This document shows, one piece after another, positions 23,001 through 33,947 of a stretch of 64,000 nt of DNA. The translations under genes and the position numbers were made by a program. The notes under the pieces are model-generated. The model had not been told where the DNA came from. It did no database searches and worked only from the letters and a program-made list of their open reading frames with translations. This stretch comes from Breviolum minutum Mf 1.05b.01 (lineage: Eukaryota; Sar; Dinophyceae; Suessiales; Symbiodiniaceae): assembly GCA_000507305.1 (NCBI GenBank), contig DF239786.1, forward strand, positions 98,542 through 162,541. Direction: 5' to 3'. Position 1 is the stretch's first letter. Each line of letters starts with the position of its first letter.

Positions 23001-25238
23001 CATATACGTTCTTTGGTGTTTCAAGGGGAAGGCAAGCTGAAGCAAACCTCACTATCCTCACTGCAAGGGGGTTTTTTTTCGCATCAGAAAATGATTTTTT
23101 TTCCCCAAAAATTCACCATCTCAAAGGACTTGCCTTTTGGCATGCGCACCGTTCTTTTTTGGGTATCCATTCGTCCAAGTGCTGCTTAAATGATATCGAC
23201 CCCACGGGTCACAAGTAGCTGAGAAGCATGGTAATGATGGATTGCAACCTTTTTCTGGAGGGTACAGTCCACTTCTTAGGGATCCTGGCTCACCGAAACG
23301 GATCATGGATAAACCATGGAACCTAAATACCTTGCGTTTCGTTTCGGTGATGAAGGACACGCCAAACGCTCATCATCTGACGACGTTCCGGTGAGCCATC
23401 GGATCCCTACAAACGTCTCAATGGCTTTATAACCACTCTTGCCCCGCAACTTGGATGATCATCCGACTGGTTGAGGTTGGTTCCGATTACAGTATGCCTA
23501 GCATATGCCTAGCAAAACACCAAGTTAAACCTGCAACTAACCATTGGTTGGGAAGATCTTTCCCACTCAAAATGCATGTCTGCAAAAATTTACAAAACAC
23601 TTGGATCACATTTGGAAAACACTGGCAATAGTGGCATTATTGGCACGTTGCAGTCTCAAACTCTTAGGAAACCCCTCAGACATAAGGCCTTATATTCACA
23701 GTTAATTTACCACCAAATCCCTTACTAATCCCTTGGTAAGGCCTTATTTCTTGCGGCAGGTAGGGTGGCATTGGTACCCAAAATCTTCCGACGACAAACA
23801 TCCAGCCAGACCTCCTTTAAAAAAAACGGTTGCTCCCAAAAGGACATTCGCTGCTGCGAGCACCCAAGACCAAAACCAAGGATGGCCAACATACGCCAAA
23901 GATGATGTTTAACACTTGGCTGCGATGTACCTCAACTAAGATGTGCTAAGAACTTAGAAAACCCTGGCAGTAGCTCCAAATGGCTCCCTATTATGGTTCG
24001 GGATTTTAGATAACCCCCCCAGCTCCCTTCATCGCTCCCTTCCAGGCACTAGTTACACTATGGCTGAGAGATCCTACTCCCAAGATTCATCCAAGTTTTT
24101 TTCCAATTTTGTGAGTATTTTAAGGTGGTCCATTTTGTATCTTAAGGTGGTCCCCAAAGACTTTGGGAGCAAAAAAACATCTAGCACCTGCACAAATTTC
24201 ACCAAGAGATATGTACCCAAAGTAGCCATAGTCCAAAAAGGAGTTGCCTGTTCTAAAGCATCATTTGTTGGCATCCATATTCCGATTCCTTGAGTGTAGG
24301 TGATTTCCACCGCTTAAAAAAAATCGATGCTTTAGAAATTAGAACCTCCGAAATCATCGAAAAGGAATCCTTGAAGTTTGCCGTGTATTTTGAAGTCCAA
24401 AATGCCAGAAAACTCCTTTCGGTCGGTGGTTGTTTGCCGGTTTGGCTTTCAAGGTGGCACAATTTGGCTTTGCGAAAGACATCCAAACCCACCAAATCCA
24501 AATTGTCGTGCAAATGGAGGTGGATGGAAGATGGCTGTCCTTTTCAATGGGGTGGTTTTCAGGTTCCATTTCAGTTTTTAAGGGGGTAATGAAATACTAC
24601 AAAAATATACAAAAATCAACTCACCCACATCCTTTTCATCAAAGCACCTCCCCTTACCGTCACTTACCCCCCTTCATTTCAAAAAGCCTAACAAACTCCT
24701 TTAAGAAAAGTTAAGTTGCTTGATCTACACTGCCTAAAACTAACAGTTCGCCCCTGAAAATAGGCCTTTCCCCAAAAGGAAATTGCATCTTCCAACCATC
24801 AATTTTCATTGGCGAACTTGCTGTTAGTTGCAGGTTCGGGAAAATCTAAAACAAACATGACAATGGAAAAATCACCGATTTTAGTAAGAGATACCCCTTC
24901 AAATGGTTGATTTTACAGCCAGTCCATCTGAGTTTTCTGAAAATTAAATCGAAGTCTCAACCCCCCCATTTTTCTCGCATGACTGATCAACCAACCGGCC
25001 TTATTTTTTGGGGCTTACTAACCCTTGGTTTCCCTTAATAAGGCCTGGTTTTTTCTGGGAGGACCTACGGTACGGCCATCCCGGGTGAGGTCATTCGCCA
25101 TGATTCAAAGTGATCCAAGTCACCAAGGTATGCCCATCAGGAGCCAGCAGAGTGTTGCAGAAAATGTTGGCTGCTACCCCTAGGGCCATAAAGGCGAAAA
25201 GTAGAGCCCAATATAAAGTCACCACAGAGGAGGCTTGC
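17039..25238 (-). CDS. multi-exon minus-strand gene, membrane-protein-like 5' exons
   Basis: Exons in transcript order: 25238-25124, 24288-24188, 23184-23134, 22474-22382, 21805-21736, 21419-21371, 20335-20222, 19674-19608, 17159-17039. From the second exon on, phases run 0/0, 0/0, 0/1, 1/2, 2/2, 2/0, 0/1 without conflict. Only the first junction fails, so an exon is missing there. Donors are GT except GC at 23133-23132 and GA at 17038-17037. The first exon encodes one membrane helix (ALLFAFMALGVAAN) and the second a hydrophobic stretch. Later exons are soluble-looking (QHLDEWIPKKERCACQK, LRPLEIAKFMSSADAGFG, KTAQPPLSTALQKYQ). No family is recognised. TM exons further up may belong to it. Confidence 0.5.
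17252..17362 (+). mobile_element. family B element in an intron-sized stretch rich in elements
   Basis: Ends gttacaccccggaag and cttccagagtgtagtaac. It introduces a run of elements at 17.2-19.6 kb: family C at 17481-17586, family B at 17588-17684, a split repeat with gggcccctactagtta at 17705-17828, family G at 18133-18213, family D at 18594-18704, family B at 19145-19262 and family F at 19388-19480. This is the presumed last intron of the minus gene. A possible plus-strand exon at 18020-18075 (GDVTGGRDEMC) is not convincing. Confidence 0.6.
18133..18213 (+). mobile_element. family G element
   Basis: Conserved features are ggttggttaatagggatcc, ttggcttatt and ccctatataactgggta. Other copies: 33262-33349, 40919-41025 and 48713-48806. 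The ends are less clearly inverted than in other families, but copies share 80-100 bp. Confidence 0.6.
22549..22647 (+). mobile_element. family M element
   Basis: Ends cttggaaacc and tttccaagcac, with the internal repeat tagctccaaat and core tattatggttcgggatt. A second copy at 23950-24054 is 1.4 kb away. Both lie in introns of the minus-strand gene model. Confidence 0.65.
23279..23411 (+). mobile_element. family N element
   Basis: Ends gggatcctggctcaccg and cggtgagccatcggatccc form inverted repeats of about 18 bp. The core aaccatggaacctaaatac is shared with the copy at 33811-33947. About 130 bp, no coding capacity. Confidence 0.75.
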
Positions 25239-25727
25239 CTGGAGATTGAATTCGGTGGATTCCCAAAAAAGATGGGGAGTTCATTCATGAGGTTCTGTAG
25301 ATATATGTCTAAAGAGTGGGATATGTGGTGTGGAGTATGATCCTATATGTATGCATATATAAATGTGTAGATGTATTATATGTACTATACATATATATAT
25401 ATATATTGACCGTATATGCATACACATCTATATAATCCTCTGCCTGTGGCCATTTGCACCACATACAATATTGGTCTACTTCCTGATATGTTTATAGAAT
25501 ATCCTACCGCAAATGCGTATACAGGGTTTCAATGACAGAAGTCGTACTCAACAGCCCCACAAAACTGAGGAAACTGGATCTACACAACCCCAAAAGCTGG
25601 CATACTTCACCATGGGTTTTCGGGCTTCGATGTGGTCTTGGGAAGTTGTCCGGACCAGCGAATTGTATGAAAAATCATGCAAGATACGTACAAATTGAAC
25701 ATGTACAGGTCCCTCTCTAGCAAACTA

Positions 25728-25852
25728 CCCTCCCTGAAACTAACATAGCCCCTGAAAATTGGTGGTTGGAAGATGAAAATAGGCCATCCTGAAAGGAAAA
25801 TCATCTTCCAACCATCAATTTTCAGGGGCTATGTTAGTTTCAGGGAGTGTAT
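25728..25852 (+). mobile_element. family B inverted-repeat element, near-perfect copy
   Basis: Ends ccctccctgaaactaacat and atgttagtttcagggag are almost perfect inverted repeats, and the two inner arms (ttggtggttggaagatg, catcttccaaccatcaa) also pair, so the unit folds into one long hairpin. Diverged copies: 10912-11013, 12880-12985, 17252-17362, 17588-17684, 19145-19262, 19712-19805, 24733-24840, 27151-27254, 30850-30960, 33540-33634, 34034-34139, 36357-36466, 48379-48488, 53469-53598, 63522-63642. Confidence 0.85.
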
Positions 25853-26699
25853 ACGGTAAACTAAGATACTTGGGTGGAGAATAGACCTTTTTATTTTTGA
25901 GTCGTGGTTTCCTATTTAAGAAATTGGGTGAAGGTTTTCCACAGCCAAGCCAACCATTGAGAAATGGCTGTCTCAAAAGATTCCCCAGCGTCACCATCTC
26001 AAGGGAAATTCCAGCGACCCCCCAACAGTGGTGTCCACCAAGCCACCCATACGATTCCCATACCACTCCCAATTCCAGAATCCCTTGATTCCTATCTAGT
26101 TAGTGGTTAAACCAACCCCTTTGAAAAAGATGATCGTCAAATTGGGTTCATCTTCCCCAAATTTTCCAGGTGAACATAAAAAAATCTTTGAGTTGCCACC
26201 ACCTAGCCTATGGGTTCATACTGTTGCATCCCTTGGAGAAAAAATCCCATCTTCAGGAAAAAACCCTGCCTTAAGACTTGATATTCTTCCACCTCGACAT
26301 GATCTACAGCCACTTGCCATACCCATGGTACGCGCCTAAGACAAAAATCCGCGATGTGTGTGTTTTTTTTTTCGGCGGCCAAGGGGGGACAGAAAAACTT
26401 GAGCTATGAAATCTTTCGGTTGTGTAAGGTTTCAGAATTCCAATTTCCAGGGCGAAATTTAGATGAATTCCGTGTTAACGAGGATAGTATCAACGAGATA
26501 TTACCCAAACAACCAGTGTTTGCTCATTATTCACTGGAAGAATGAAACTCACCGATGAAGCCGCAAATGTGTGGAATTGAATCATGAAGTATGCTACTCT
26601 GCCAGTTGAAATCAGTTGTTGCTATTCCGGAGAAAAATATGGACATTTTACGAAATTGAATACGTATATTGAATTGTTCCTTTACTTGATATCTCAAAT

Positions 26700-26939
26700 T
26701 TAAGTAAGATGTTTGGAGAGTCTGAAAGAAACATTCTTTAAACAAATTCCCAAATCGTTGTGATACACCACATTGAGGAAAGCAAGTAAAAGTTGGCCTT
26801 CAACAAATCCAAGAATTATGTAACCCCCAAAAAGAACAGTTGGCCAAGTCTTGCTGAAAAACCAGCTAGTGAGAAAACTTAGGTCGAAAATTCCCATTGC
26901 AAATTTCAGTCCAAAAATATCTAGAGAGTAAAATCTCAT
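26700..26939 (-). CDS. hydrophobic open frame, possible TM exon
   Basis: A 79-codon minus-strand frame with two hydrophobic stretches (TVLFGGYIILGF and QLLLAFLNVVY). An internal acceptor (tttttcAG near 26867) could start an exon. The sequence is AT-rich and a second frame is open over 26527-26745. It lies between other hydrophobic exons on the same strand (27287-27372 and 25124-25238), so together they may form the 5' part of one multi-pass membrane protein gene. Confidence 0.35.
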   Translation of the reverse strand: MRFYSLDIFGLKFAMGIFDLSFLTSWFFSKTWPTVLFGGYIILGFVEGQLLLAFLNVVYHNDLGICLKNVSFRLSKHLT

Positions 26940-27286
26940 GTTCTTAGGGTTAACCTTGGCACCTGCTTTTCGAACAAAAAAAAATCTACCTCAAAAAAAA
27001 AGCTGGGTCGCCTGGCGGATTTTTCTAGGAGAAAATTCCACTTCAGTCACCTTTAAAGTCGTTAAGATTTTCAAAAAAAAATCCATGGGTTTTCCAGTGG
27101 AAAGGATGGGAAACAAAATGACCATCAAATGAAGGAAAAATTCAACGACCCCCCTGAAAACGAACATATCCCCTGGAAAACGATGGTTGGTTCAGATGTA
27201 TTTCCTATTGAAATGGTCCCTTTTTAGGGGACATGTTAGTTTTCCGGGGTGTAAATAAAAAACGTCTTTTGCGAGGTTTCTTTTAC

Positions 27287-27372
27287 GGTTAGAGCCCCAA
27301 GAAGGCCGGCCAAAAACTTCAAAAGAAGCAGAACTGCTGCCAGGTTGACCCAACCTTCGAGTTTCACGTTGT
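27287..27372 (-). CDS. putative exon encoding a transmembrane helix
   Basis: Between an acceptor at 27374-27373 and a GT donor at 27286-27285 the frame gives KLEGWVNLAAVLLLLKFL and then AGLLGALT, a classic membrane-spanning segment. G/C-ended codons. It enters in phase 1 and leaves in phase 0. It is probably part of the same membrane-protein gene as the TM exons at 24-27 kb. Confidence 0.45.
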
Positions 27373-27504
27373 CTGAATTCGTTTCTGAATTTGTTTGGCT
27401 TCTTATGCCGTTTGAATTCGTTTTTCAATTTGTTTGTAGTCTCGGCTATGACTATGACTGCAAGGTGTGCTCCTTGCTAGCTCCTCTTGACCACTACTTT
27501 TCAG

Positions 27505-27631
27505 GTTTGACGTCGTCTTCTACCGGCCACTTTGCTGGCCCCCCGGGTGTGCGGGCGGTGGTTGCCATGGTCCAGGTTGCCTAGCGTGGGCAGCTTTATG
27601 CCGCCAACCCTGTGTTAGGTTGCGGCACTAG
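27505..27631 (+). CDS. putative terminal exon, cysteine-rich
   Basis: A long pyrimidine tract and AG|G acceptor (27503-27504) open a G+C-rich 41-codon frame with seven cysteines (VVFYRPLCWPPGCAGGGCHG) ending at TAG 27629-27631. Another open frame would use the CAG|GTTGCC donor instead. It opposes the neighbouring minus-strand TM exon, so it would be a separate gene. The Cys/Gly/Pro spacing suggests a small extracellular or metal-binding tail. Confidence 0.45.
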
Positions 27632-29264
27632 CAGCTCTACGAAACCCAAATGATGTACGGTGGATACATTTTTTGTTACACCCCCCGGAAAACTAAAGAA
27701 TGACAATGGAAAAACAACCATGAATGTAGATGCCACACGGGGTGTGTGTGAACCTTCACCACTACGTACGCCACATTTTTTTTAAACATCCGATCAATCA
27801 AATCTTTCAACAAAAGTTTAGAGTCACAGCAACCCAAACCCAACAAAACCGCCTCCCAACTGAAAACAAAAACAGTTCCACAAATGGAGGCACAAACAGG
27901 TAGAGATGCATGAGAACAATGACAACGAAGCCAAGATCACCTTGGGTGGTGTAATTTCATCAAGTCTCTGTTGGAGCAATGATGTTGTTGTTTTTAGATG
28001 GTGATTTTCGATGAGGGACCCCAAAAATAGAATGAATTCTTGGAAAATAGGATCAAATCAGTTCCGTCAAATCTTTGGGGGGGGGTCGTAAATTTAAGTT
28101 TATTCTACAACAAAGACATGTATAGTTTCTCAAAAAAAAATATGTTCAATGGTTTCAATCAAAATATCTTTACATCTAAGAACCTACATGTTTGCAAATA
28201 TTTCCCCAAACAATTTGAATGTTTGATATCACCCCTCGATTCCTGTGGTCGCAATCATCCCGAAATCTCCATGTTTCAGGCAAACCTGAACAAGTCCAGG
28301 AAAAAGGTACAATCTTCACTCGGCAAACCTCAAGTCCCAAACCCTAAAGATTAACAATTTTTAGTTGGGTTGCGGTTACATGTTCAAACATCCCTAAATT
28401 CAACTCCACAAGGAGGGCTCTTGGAGTAAAAGAGATTAAATTGAAATGTACCAAGGTCGGGAAATGCCCAATCTGCTCTGAGCGCTCTAGATTTCAAGGA
28501 GATCATGCTGAGCCCTGCTCCATTCGAGTTTGTTCCATGCTAAGTATACATATCCATGATCAATGCAATGCAACCCCAAGTGAAAAGCCACCTCCAAAAA
28601 TATGTTTGTGGTTGTTTCGGCCGTCGGGTGGTGAAAATTAATACCATACGTCTGCTATGGCCCCCATGGTAACAGACCGATTTTGCCGATTCACCCGGGG
28701 TCCTATGAGATTTCGATGCAAAAATCAATGTTCTTGAATTCAAAAAGATACCCTCCAAAAGAACACCCATGGGAACTTTGAAGAATGGATAGTGACAGTG
28801 GTCCTTTGGAAGAAGGATTTTCTTTCCAACATGGCTGTTTTCGGTATCTATGTTACATATCAAAGCGCAATTCCAGTCTGCAAATTGCTGCTGGAATGAA
28901 ACGTCCCATGTGGACATTTGGGCCCTTGTATGCATTCCATCGTCACGCAAAGCCACTTTGGAATTTTGGGGCGTGTACAAGAAAATTTAGTTTTAACAAC
29001 AAGATCCAAGCAACAGCTGCCTCTATAAGTACCTTCTGACTAGGAAAGCCGAGTTTTACACAAAATCACTAGTTTTTTACACAAAACCAACAAAAGTGCG
29101 AGGAAATTGCCCCGAAATGTTGGAATCAAGGCAAACAGCTGGCTGTTGCAAAATCTGCGCGTTGCACACGTCTTGTAACACAAGGGCCAACTTTACGACC
29201 ATGTCGCGTGGACGCAGGAAATACATATGCAGCTCTTCAAGTGGAAGGATCCCAGTCCCAAAAC
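27632..29264. other. no confident gene
   Basis: Mostly AT-rich unique sequence. Coding-like but ambiguous pieces: minus 28850-28955 (HTRAQMSTWDVSFQQQF) and either strand of 28441-28560, where the plus frame has KCPICSERSRF with a CxxC pair. A CpG-rich patch at 29100-29220 is open in several frames. Confidence 0.35.
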
Positions 29265-29340
29265 CTTGCGATTTAAGAACCCTAAAACCCCCAACAAAAC
29301 GGCAAGTCTTTCATCAAGTTCTGCGTGGTGGGCCAAGAAG
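29265..29340 (-). CDS. putative internal exon, product unknown
   Basis: A good pyrimidine tract ends at AG 29342-29341. The frame gives FLAHHAELDERLAVLL and then GVLGFLNRK, ending at AAG|GTTTTG. It enters in phase 2 and leaves in phase 0. A second, equally strong acceptor lies 27 nt upstream and would extend the exon. The antisense plus frame is also open (Lys/Arg-rich), so the strand is not certain. Confidence 0.4.
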
Positions 29341-30540
29341 CTAAGGGGCAGGGCATTTCCCGAGACGCTAAGGGGCACAAAGCCAGAAGGGCCATCACAT
29401 TTAACGATGAAGGGGTTTGTCAAAAGTCATCCACATAGGTACCAAAAAATTGCTGCCTAGCTCCGGCGATACACCCAGCAACAATCAATCATGAATCATG
29501 CATATCATATGACTCCAATGCGGCACATGCATTGACTACGAGACGACCCCAAACAGCTGTTAGTCGGTACAATAATGTCTTTGAAGGAGGTTCGGCCTCT
29601 TTGGACAGGACGTTCCTTTTCAACCCCATCCAGATCAAAAGGAGAAGTGTTGACTCAAGAATAAATCATCCTGAATGGATTAGACCACTGCAGCACATCC
29701 TGAATGTCGCCCTCAATGTCACAAAACTTCATTTTTTGTAATCATGTGTTCCATTTCTTTGTCAACCAACATTTGTCCCCCCATAAAAGGGGGGCGCTCA
29801 CATTTCTTAGTCTTGCTAGCTGGTTGAAGGTGCATTTCTCTTGCCCTTCAGATTGCTTGAGTTTCATCCTCGACAAAAATCGCGTTTGTTTCTTCCTGGC
29901 GGATGTTTTTTAGATCAAGTTCTTCAACCCCAAAAAATCGCTCGGCTTACCGTTTCTCCCATCATGGTTCAGTAGAAAATCCACCATAAATGAAAGGAAA
30001 CAATCCTATTGGGAGGGACCCATTTTCTACTGAACCACGACTGTGGGAGGAAGGGTACTACATGTAATACCCAATGTTTTTTTTCCACCGTTGATGGTTT
30101 GGTGATCCGAAAGCCGAAACAAAATTCACCCAGTTTGGTGTATTTTTGTTGAATGGATGGCCTGGTAATTTTGGAAGCGGAGCCTCCGATGTTTTTAAAC
30201 ATCACCGTGAATCACCTGGAGAAACCCATGTGTTTTGCGGGTCCCATTCTCTTCAAACAATTTTGGAATTACCAAGGGCTGACTAAACCACGAGGAACTT
30301 AGGAAAGTGTGAAGTCCACAAAAAAAAAAAAACAAAAAAAAGGCTCAACAAGCATAACCTAGTTGGTGGTTTCAACCCATTTGAAGAATATGCTCAAGTC
30401 AAATTGGATCAAGAAACCCCAGGTTTCGGGGTGAAAATCACCACCTAGTAGATTCCCAGCCCTATTACCAAATAATACCTACGGGAAGAAGGAAGAATGG
30501 ACGAAAGATCATCCAACTGCAAATCTCTATACATATATAG

Positions 30541-30657
30541 TACACCGTAGCCGTGAAAGTAGATGGCCACATAGCCACTCCCAACTTCGGTGGCGAATAG
30601 TAAGGGGTATGATAGACCAAGACAAATGGCAGTTGCGCCATCTACTTTCCAGGTGGT
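30541..30657 (+). mobile_element. family O inverted-repeat element
   Basis: Ends accgtagccgtgaaagtagatgg and the pairing ccatctactttccaggtggt are shown here only in part: arms gaaagtagatggc and gccatctactttc are exact complements. Related, more diverged copies are at 38455-38560 and 59140-59275, all containing the agtagatgg or ccatctattttg motif. Confidence 0.6.
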
Positions 30658-31267
30658 ATGGATCAATTCTCTATTTCGCGGACATTTTTTTCAAGCTAAC
30701 TCCACCTCGGGTTGCTAGATGATCCAAAAGGAGCAAAATCAACGGTTTTCAACCAGGAGCAGCTGGTTGAAGAGAATCTGATTCAAAGTTGAGTACTCTT
30801 CCTCCTATACTCATGAAAGTAAAGAATAGGCCCGTCCAATAGTAGTTACCCTCCCTAAAACTAACATAGCCCCTGCTAAATAATAGGCCATCCCAAAAGG
30901 AAACTAGTATTCCAACCGTCCATTTTCAGGTGCGAAAATGTTAGTTTCAGGGAGGGTAGTTTTTTAACAAAACCCATTTCCACTGAACCATGATTGTTGG
31001 AGAAACAGTTTTGTCCCACAAAGTTTCACGTAACGCGCAAGCTCAAAAAGCAATGACTTCCTAGTTGGTGATTTCCAACCCACTTGAAAGAGTTTGGTCA
31101 AATTGGATCATTTTCCCAGGTATCCGGGTGAACATAAAAAAGTGAACCCCCCTCCTAGGCTCGCAAACCCTGGGGACAATCCATTCAAGTTCTTTTGAGG
31201 ATCAAAGGATCTGGTTAAACGTAGGTGCAAAAAAAAAGTGCACCTGGCAATTCTGCGTTTTTCAACG

Positions 31268-31384
31268 TGACCTTCTTTGGGATGGTGAGTTCAAGTGATT
31301 GATTCGTGACCCAAACTCGAAGGTTGTGGAATGGTGACCAACCCAACAACTAAGGGATAAACAGGTCACGAATTGCATCACCTT
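31268..31384 (+). mobile_element. family H inverted-repeat element
   Basis: Ends gtgaccttctttggg and aggtcacgaattgcatcacc, with an internal ggaatggtgacc. Other copies: 48050-48128 (worn), 54108-54211 and 56625-56729. The terminal gtgattcaattcgtgacc motif starts with GT. Confidence 0.7.
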
Positions 31385-31891
31385 GTCCCCGCTTGAGGCC
31401 CCGAACTAAACCAGCATAGAGCCTTAACCTAGGCACACAAGAATCTAAACAGAATGGAAATGTTGGCTAAAAAACTAAACCTAACACACCTGGTGTAGCA
31501 TATGAAGGCAACAGAATGTACCTGGTAGATTCATTCACATAGAAAAACATGGAGAAATGATGCCAAACTGGGTGGTTTTTGTCTACTGCCGCTGACCTCC
31601 CAGTGAATTTTTTTGAGAGTGCTTCTCAAACGCTGCGTTGATTGTTGTCGTAACTGAGAATTTTGGTACAAAACGTTGGGTTCGAACCTTTCTGAAAAGA
31701 AAACACAAAAAAGAACATCAAAAAATCACCTCTAATCTTTGACACACTGGAAAAGCCACAAAGGGCAAGGTACAAGACATCGGTGAGGTTAATAAGGTGA
31801 TGCCCCTTCCGCTACCTTCTTCGGTGGGGTAAGAGGGTAACCCTTCTATGTCAGCTGCGGACACAGCGAGGGGAACCTACAAAAAGTAGGC

Positions 31892-31979
31892 AGAACCTTG
31901 AACCTTGAACCTTGTCAAATTAGTCAGTTTCACCTAAGATTGGTCAATTTCACCTAGGATTGGTCAATGTCACCTAAGA
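31892..31979 (+). repeat. two adjacent short tandem repeats
   Basis: Three copies of a 7-bp unit (gaacctt) at 31892-31914, then three copies of a 20-bp unit (attggtcaatttcacctag) at 31921-31979. Confidence 0.8.
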
Positions 31980-32100
31980 CAATTCACCTCGAAGGTTTCC
32001 CGTCACTCTTGTTGGTTTACTCTGATTCTATTCATTAATTTGTTTGACATTCCAGCTGCGCATGCTAGCACCCAGGAACTGTCAGCAGGTACGTTTTCAG

Positions 32101-32145
32101 CTCTTGTTACTGGCCTCTTCGTTGGCCAATCACCAGTAACAAGAG
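32101..32145. other. perfect 12-bp hairpin arms near an assembly gap
   Basis: Ctcttgttactg at 32101-32112 pairs with cagtaacaagag at 32134-32145 around a 21-base loop. It lies 25 bp before the N run. A possible short exon ends upstream at a GTACGT near 32091. Confidence 0.6.
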
Positions 32146-32169
32146 GATTGGCCCCCTGCTGTTAACTTT

Positions 32170-32802
32170 NNNNNNNNNNNNNNNNNNNNNNNNNNNNNNN
32201 NNNNNNNNNNNNNNNNNNNNNNNNNNNNNNNNNNNNNNNNNNNNNNNNNNNNNNNNNNNNNNNNNNNNNNNNNNNNNNNNNNNNNNNNNNNNNNNNNNNN
32301 NNNNNNNNNNNNNNNNNNNNNNNNNNNNNNNNNNNNNNNNNNNNNNNNNNNNNNNNNNNNNNNNNNNNNNNNNNNNNNNNNNNNNNNNNNNNNNNNNNNN
32401 NNNNNNNNNNNNNNNNNNNNNNNNNNNNNNNNNNNNNNNNNNNNNNNNNNNNNNNNNNNNNNNNNNNNNNNNNNNNNNNNNNNNNNNNNNNNNNNNNNNN
32501 NNNNNNNNNNNNNNNNNNNNNNNNNNNNNNNNNNNNNNNNNNNNNNNNNNNNNNNNNNNNNNNNNNNNNNNNNNNNNNNNNNNNNNNNNNNNNNNNNNNN
32601 NNNNNNNNNNNNNNNNNNNNNNNNNNNNNNNNNNNNNNNNNNNNNNNNNNNNNNNNNNNNNNNNNNNNNNNNNNNNNNNNNNNNNNNNNNNNNNNNNNNN
32701 NNNNNNNNNNNNNNNNNNNNNNNNNNNNNNNNNNNNNNNNNNNNNNNNNNNNNNNNNNNNNNNNNNNNNNNNNNNNNNNNNNNNNNNNNNNNNNNNNNNN
32801 NN
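32170..32802. other. assembly gap (633 N)
   Basis: A run of N followed by a CA microsatellite at 32809-32827, a common cause of assembly breaks. Confidence 0.99.
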
Positions 32803-32947
32803 GTCCAACACACACACACACACACACCACACAACCCTCCCTAAAGAATCCCCATAGATTTTCTTTGAGAAAAAGTTCCTTCAGGATGGGGAACGTACGT
32901 TTTTTTTGTGGCCCCTCACCCAACTGTCAAACCATTCAAGGCACCAT

Positions 32948-33787
32948 TCAAATCTTCGAAAACACAAAAGTACAGCGCAGGTGACCCAAAGTAGGGATAA
33001 TGCGGCATCCAAAAGTTTCGGCCAACACTTTGTAGCCCCACTCCTTCAGAGAATTTTGGTTGTTTTGTTGATTTGTTGTTGGCAAACCAGGATGTTTTTG
33101 CCGAAAAAAAAAACACACAAACACAACCAACCAAAAAAAAAGGCGGGGGGAGTCTCTCGGTTCTGAATCCTCCGGTCCGGACGGTGCGTTTTTTTGTTGG
33201 GGACTTTTCGACGGGAAGTCAGCGAGCTTTGGAAAACCAGTGACTTCCTACCTTTCCATTGAGTTGAATCCTGGTTGGTTCATGACGGGATCCTTATTTC
33301 ATGGTGTTATTTCATAATCCCTTTGTTTAACTGGGTAGGTAACGTCATCCCCTTTTTTACCCAACAAACAACCGTTTTTTTGGCCTTTTTTTTTCTCCAT
33401 TTGCTCAACTGAAATTTCATGTGAGAAATCCCCGGTGCTCAAATTTCAATCCCTATATAACTGGGTAATATAATCCACTATATAACCCAACCAACCAGGC
33501 GTTTTTTTTCGTGGCTCAATTATATATGCACGTTTATACCCCCAAAAAATTGATGGTTGGAAGATGAATTTACCTTTTGGTATGTCCTATTTTCAGGGGG
33601 TATTTCCTAATTTGCTGTTAGTTTCAGGGAGGGTATAGACCCCACCTATCTAGTAAAAAACTGCCATGGGGCCCCACTTTCTTTGGTGTGCTTCCCGAGG
33701 CACCGGTAGTTCAAACCATCCAAAAGAAGACCCAATGTCGACAAAACGGAGGCCACCACCGCGCCCAGTAGAGGTTTCCAACTCATC
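32948..33787 (-). CDS. 3' end of a gene with an SAM-methyltransferase-like motif I
   Basis: Exon 33787-33704 has a pyrimidine-rich AG|G acceptor and a GT donor and encodes GLRFVDIGSSFGWFELP in phase 0/0. A hydrophobic strand followed by D-x-G-x-x-x-G-x-F is the SAM-binding motif I of class I methyltransferases, closest in style to the FkbM group (VDVGANxGxF). Exon 33043-32948 enters in phase 0 (EWGYKVLAETFGCR) and ends at a stop. The first exon is preceded by an intron carrying a family N element. Other methyltransferase motifs are not visible. A candidate upstream exon near 33960-34010 reads WGVYEKLAPWKS. Confidence 0.5.
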
Positions 33788-33810
33788 CTGAAGTTGAAAA
33801 ACATTTGTAG

Positions 33811-33947
33811 GGATCCGATGGCTCACCGAAACTGAGAATGGTAAACCATGGAACCTAAATACGACCTTTGCGTTTAAAGGAGGTGATGAAAGTATACACC
33901 CCTTGCTCGCTCATCCTCTGACGTTCTTCGGTGAGCCATCCGATCCC
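33811..33947 (-). mobile_element. family N element inside an intron
   Basis: Terminal arms gggatccgatggctcaccg and cggtgagccatccgatccc are near-perfect inverted repeats. The element ends 22 bp before the AG|G acceptor of the methyltransferase-like exon at 33787, and a GT lies just beyond its other end. Confidence 0.75.

Larger units (their letters stand above)
29341..32100. other. element-rich stretch without a confident gene
   Basis: Holds a palindromic repeat near 29967-30045, families A (30359-30448, 31061-31158), O (30541-30657), B (30850-30960) and H (31268-31384), and the tandem repeats at 31892-31979. The 73-codon minus frame at 30445-30666 looks protein-like but coincides with the family O element and is rejected. 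Confidence 0.5.

Noticed and set aside
30445..30666. A 73-codon minus-strand frame with a protein-like sequence
   Set aside because: It coincides with the inverted arms of a family O element (30541-30657); the open frame is a by-product of the repeat.
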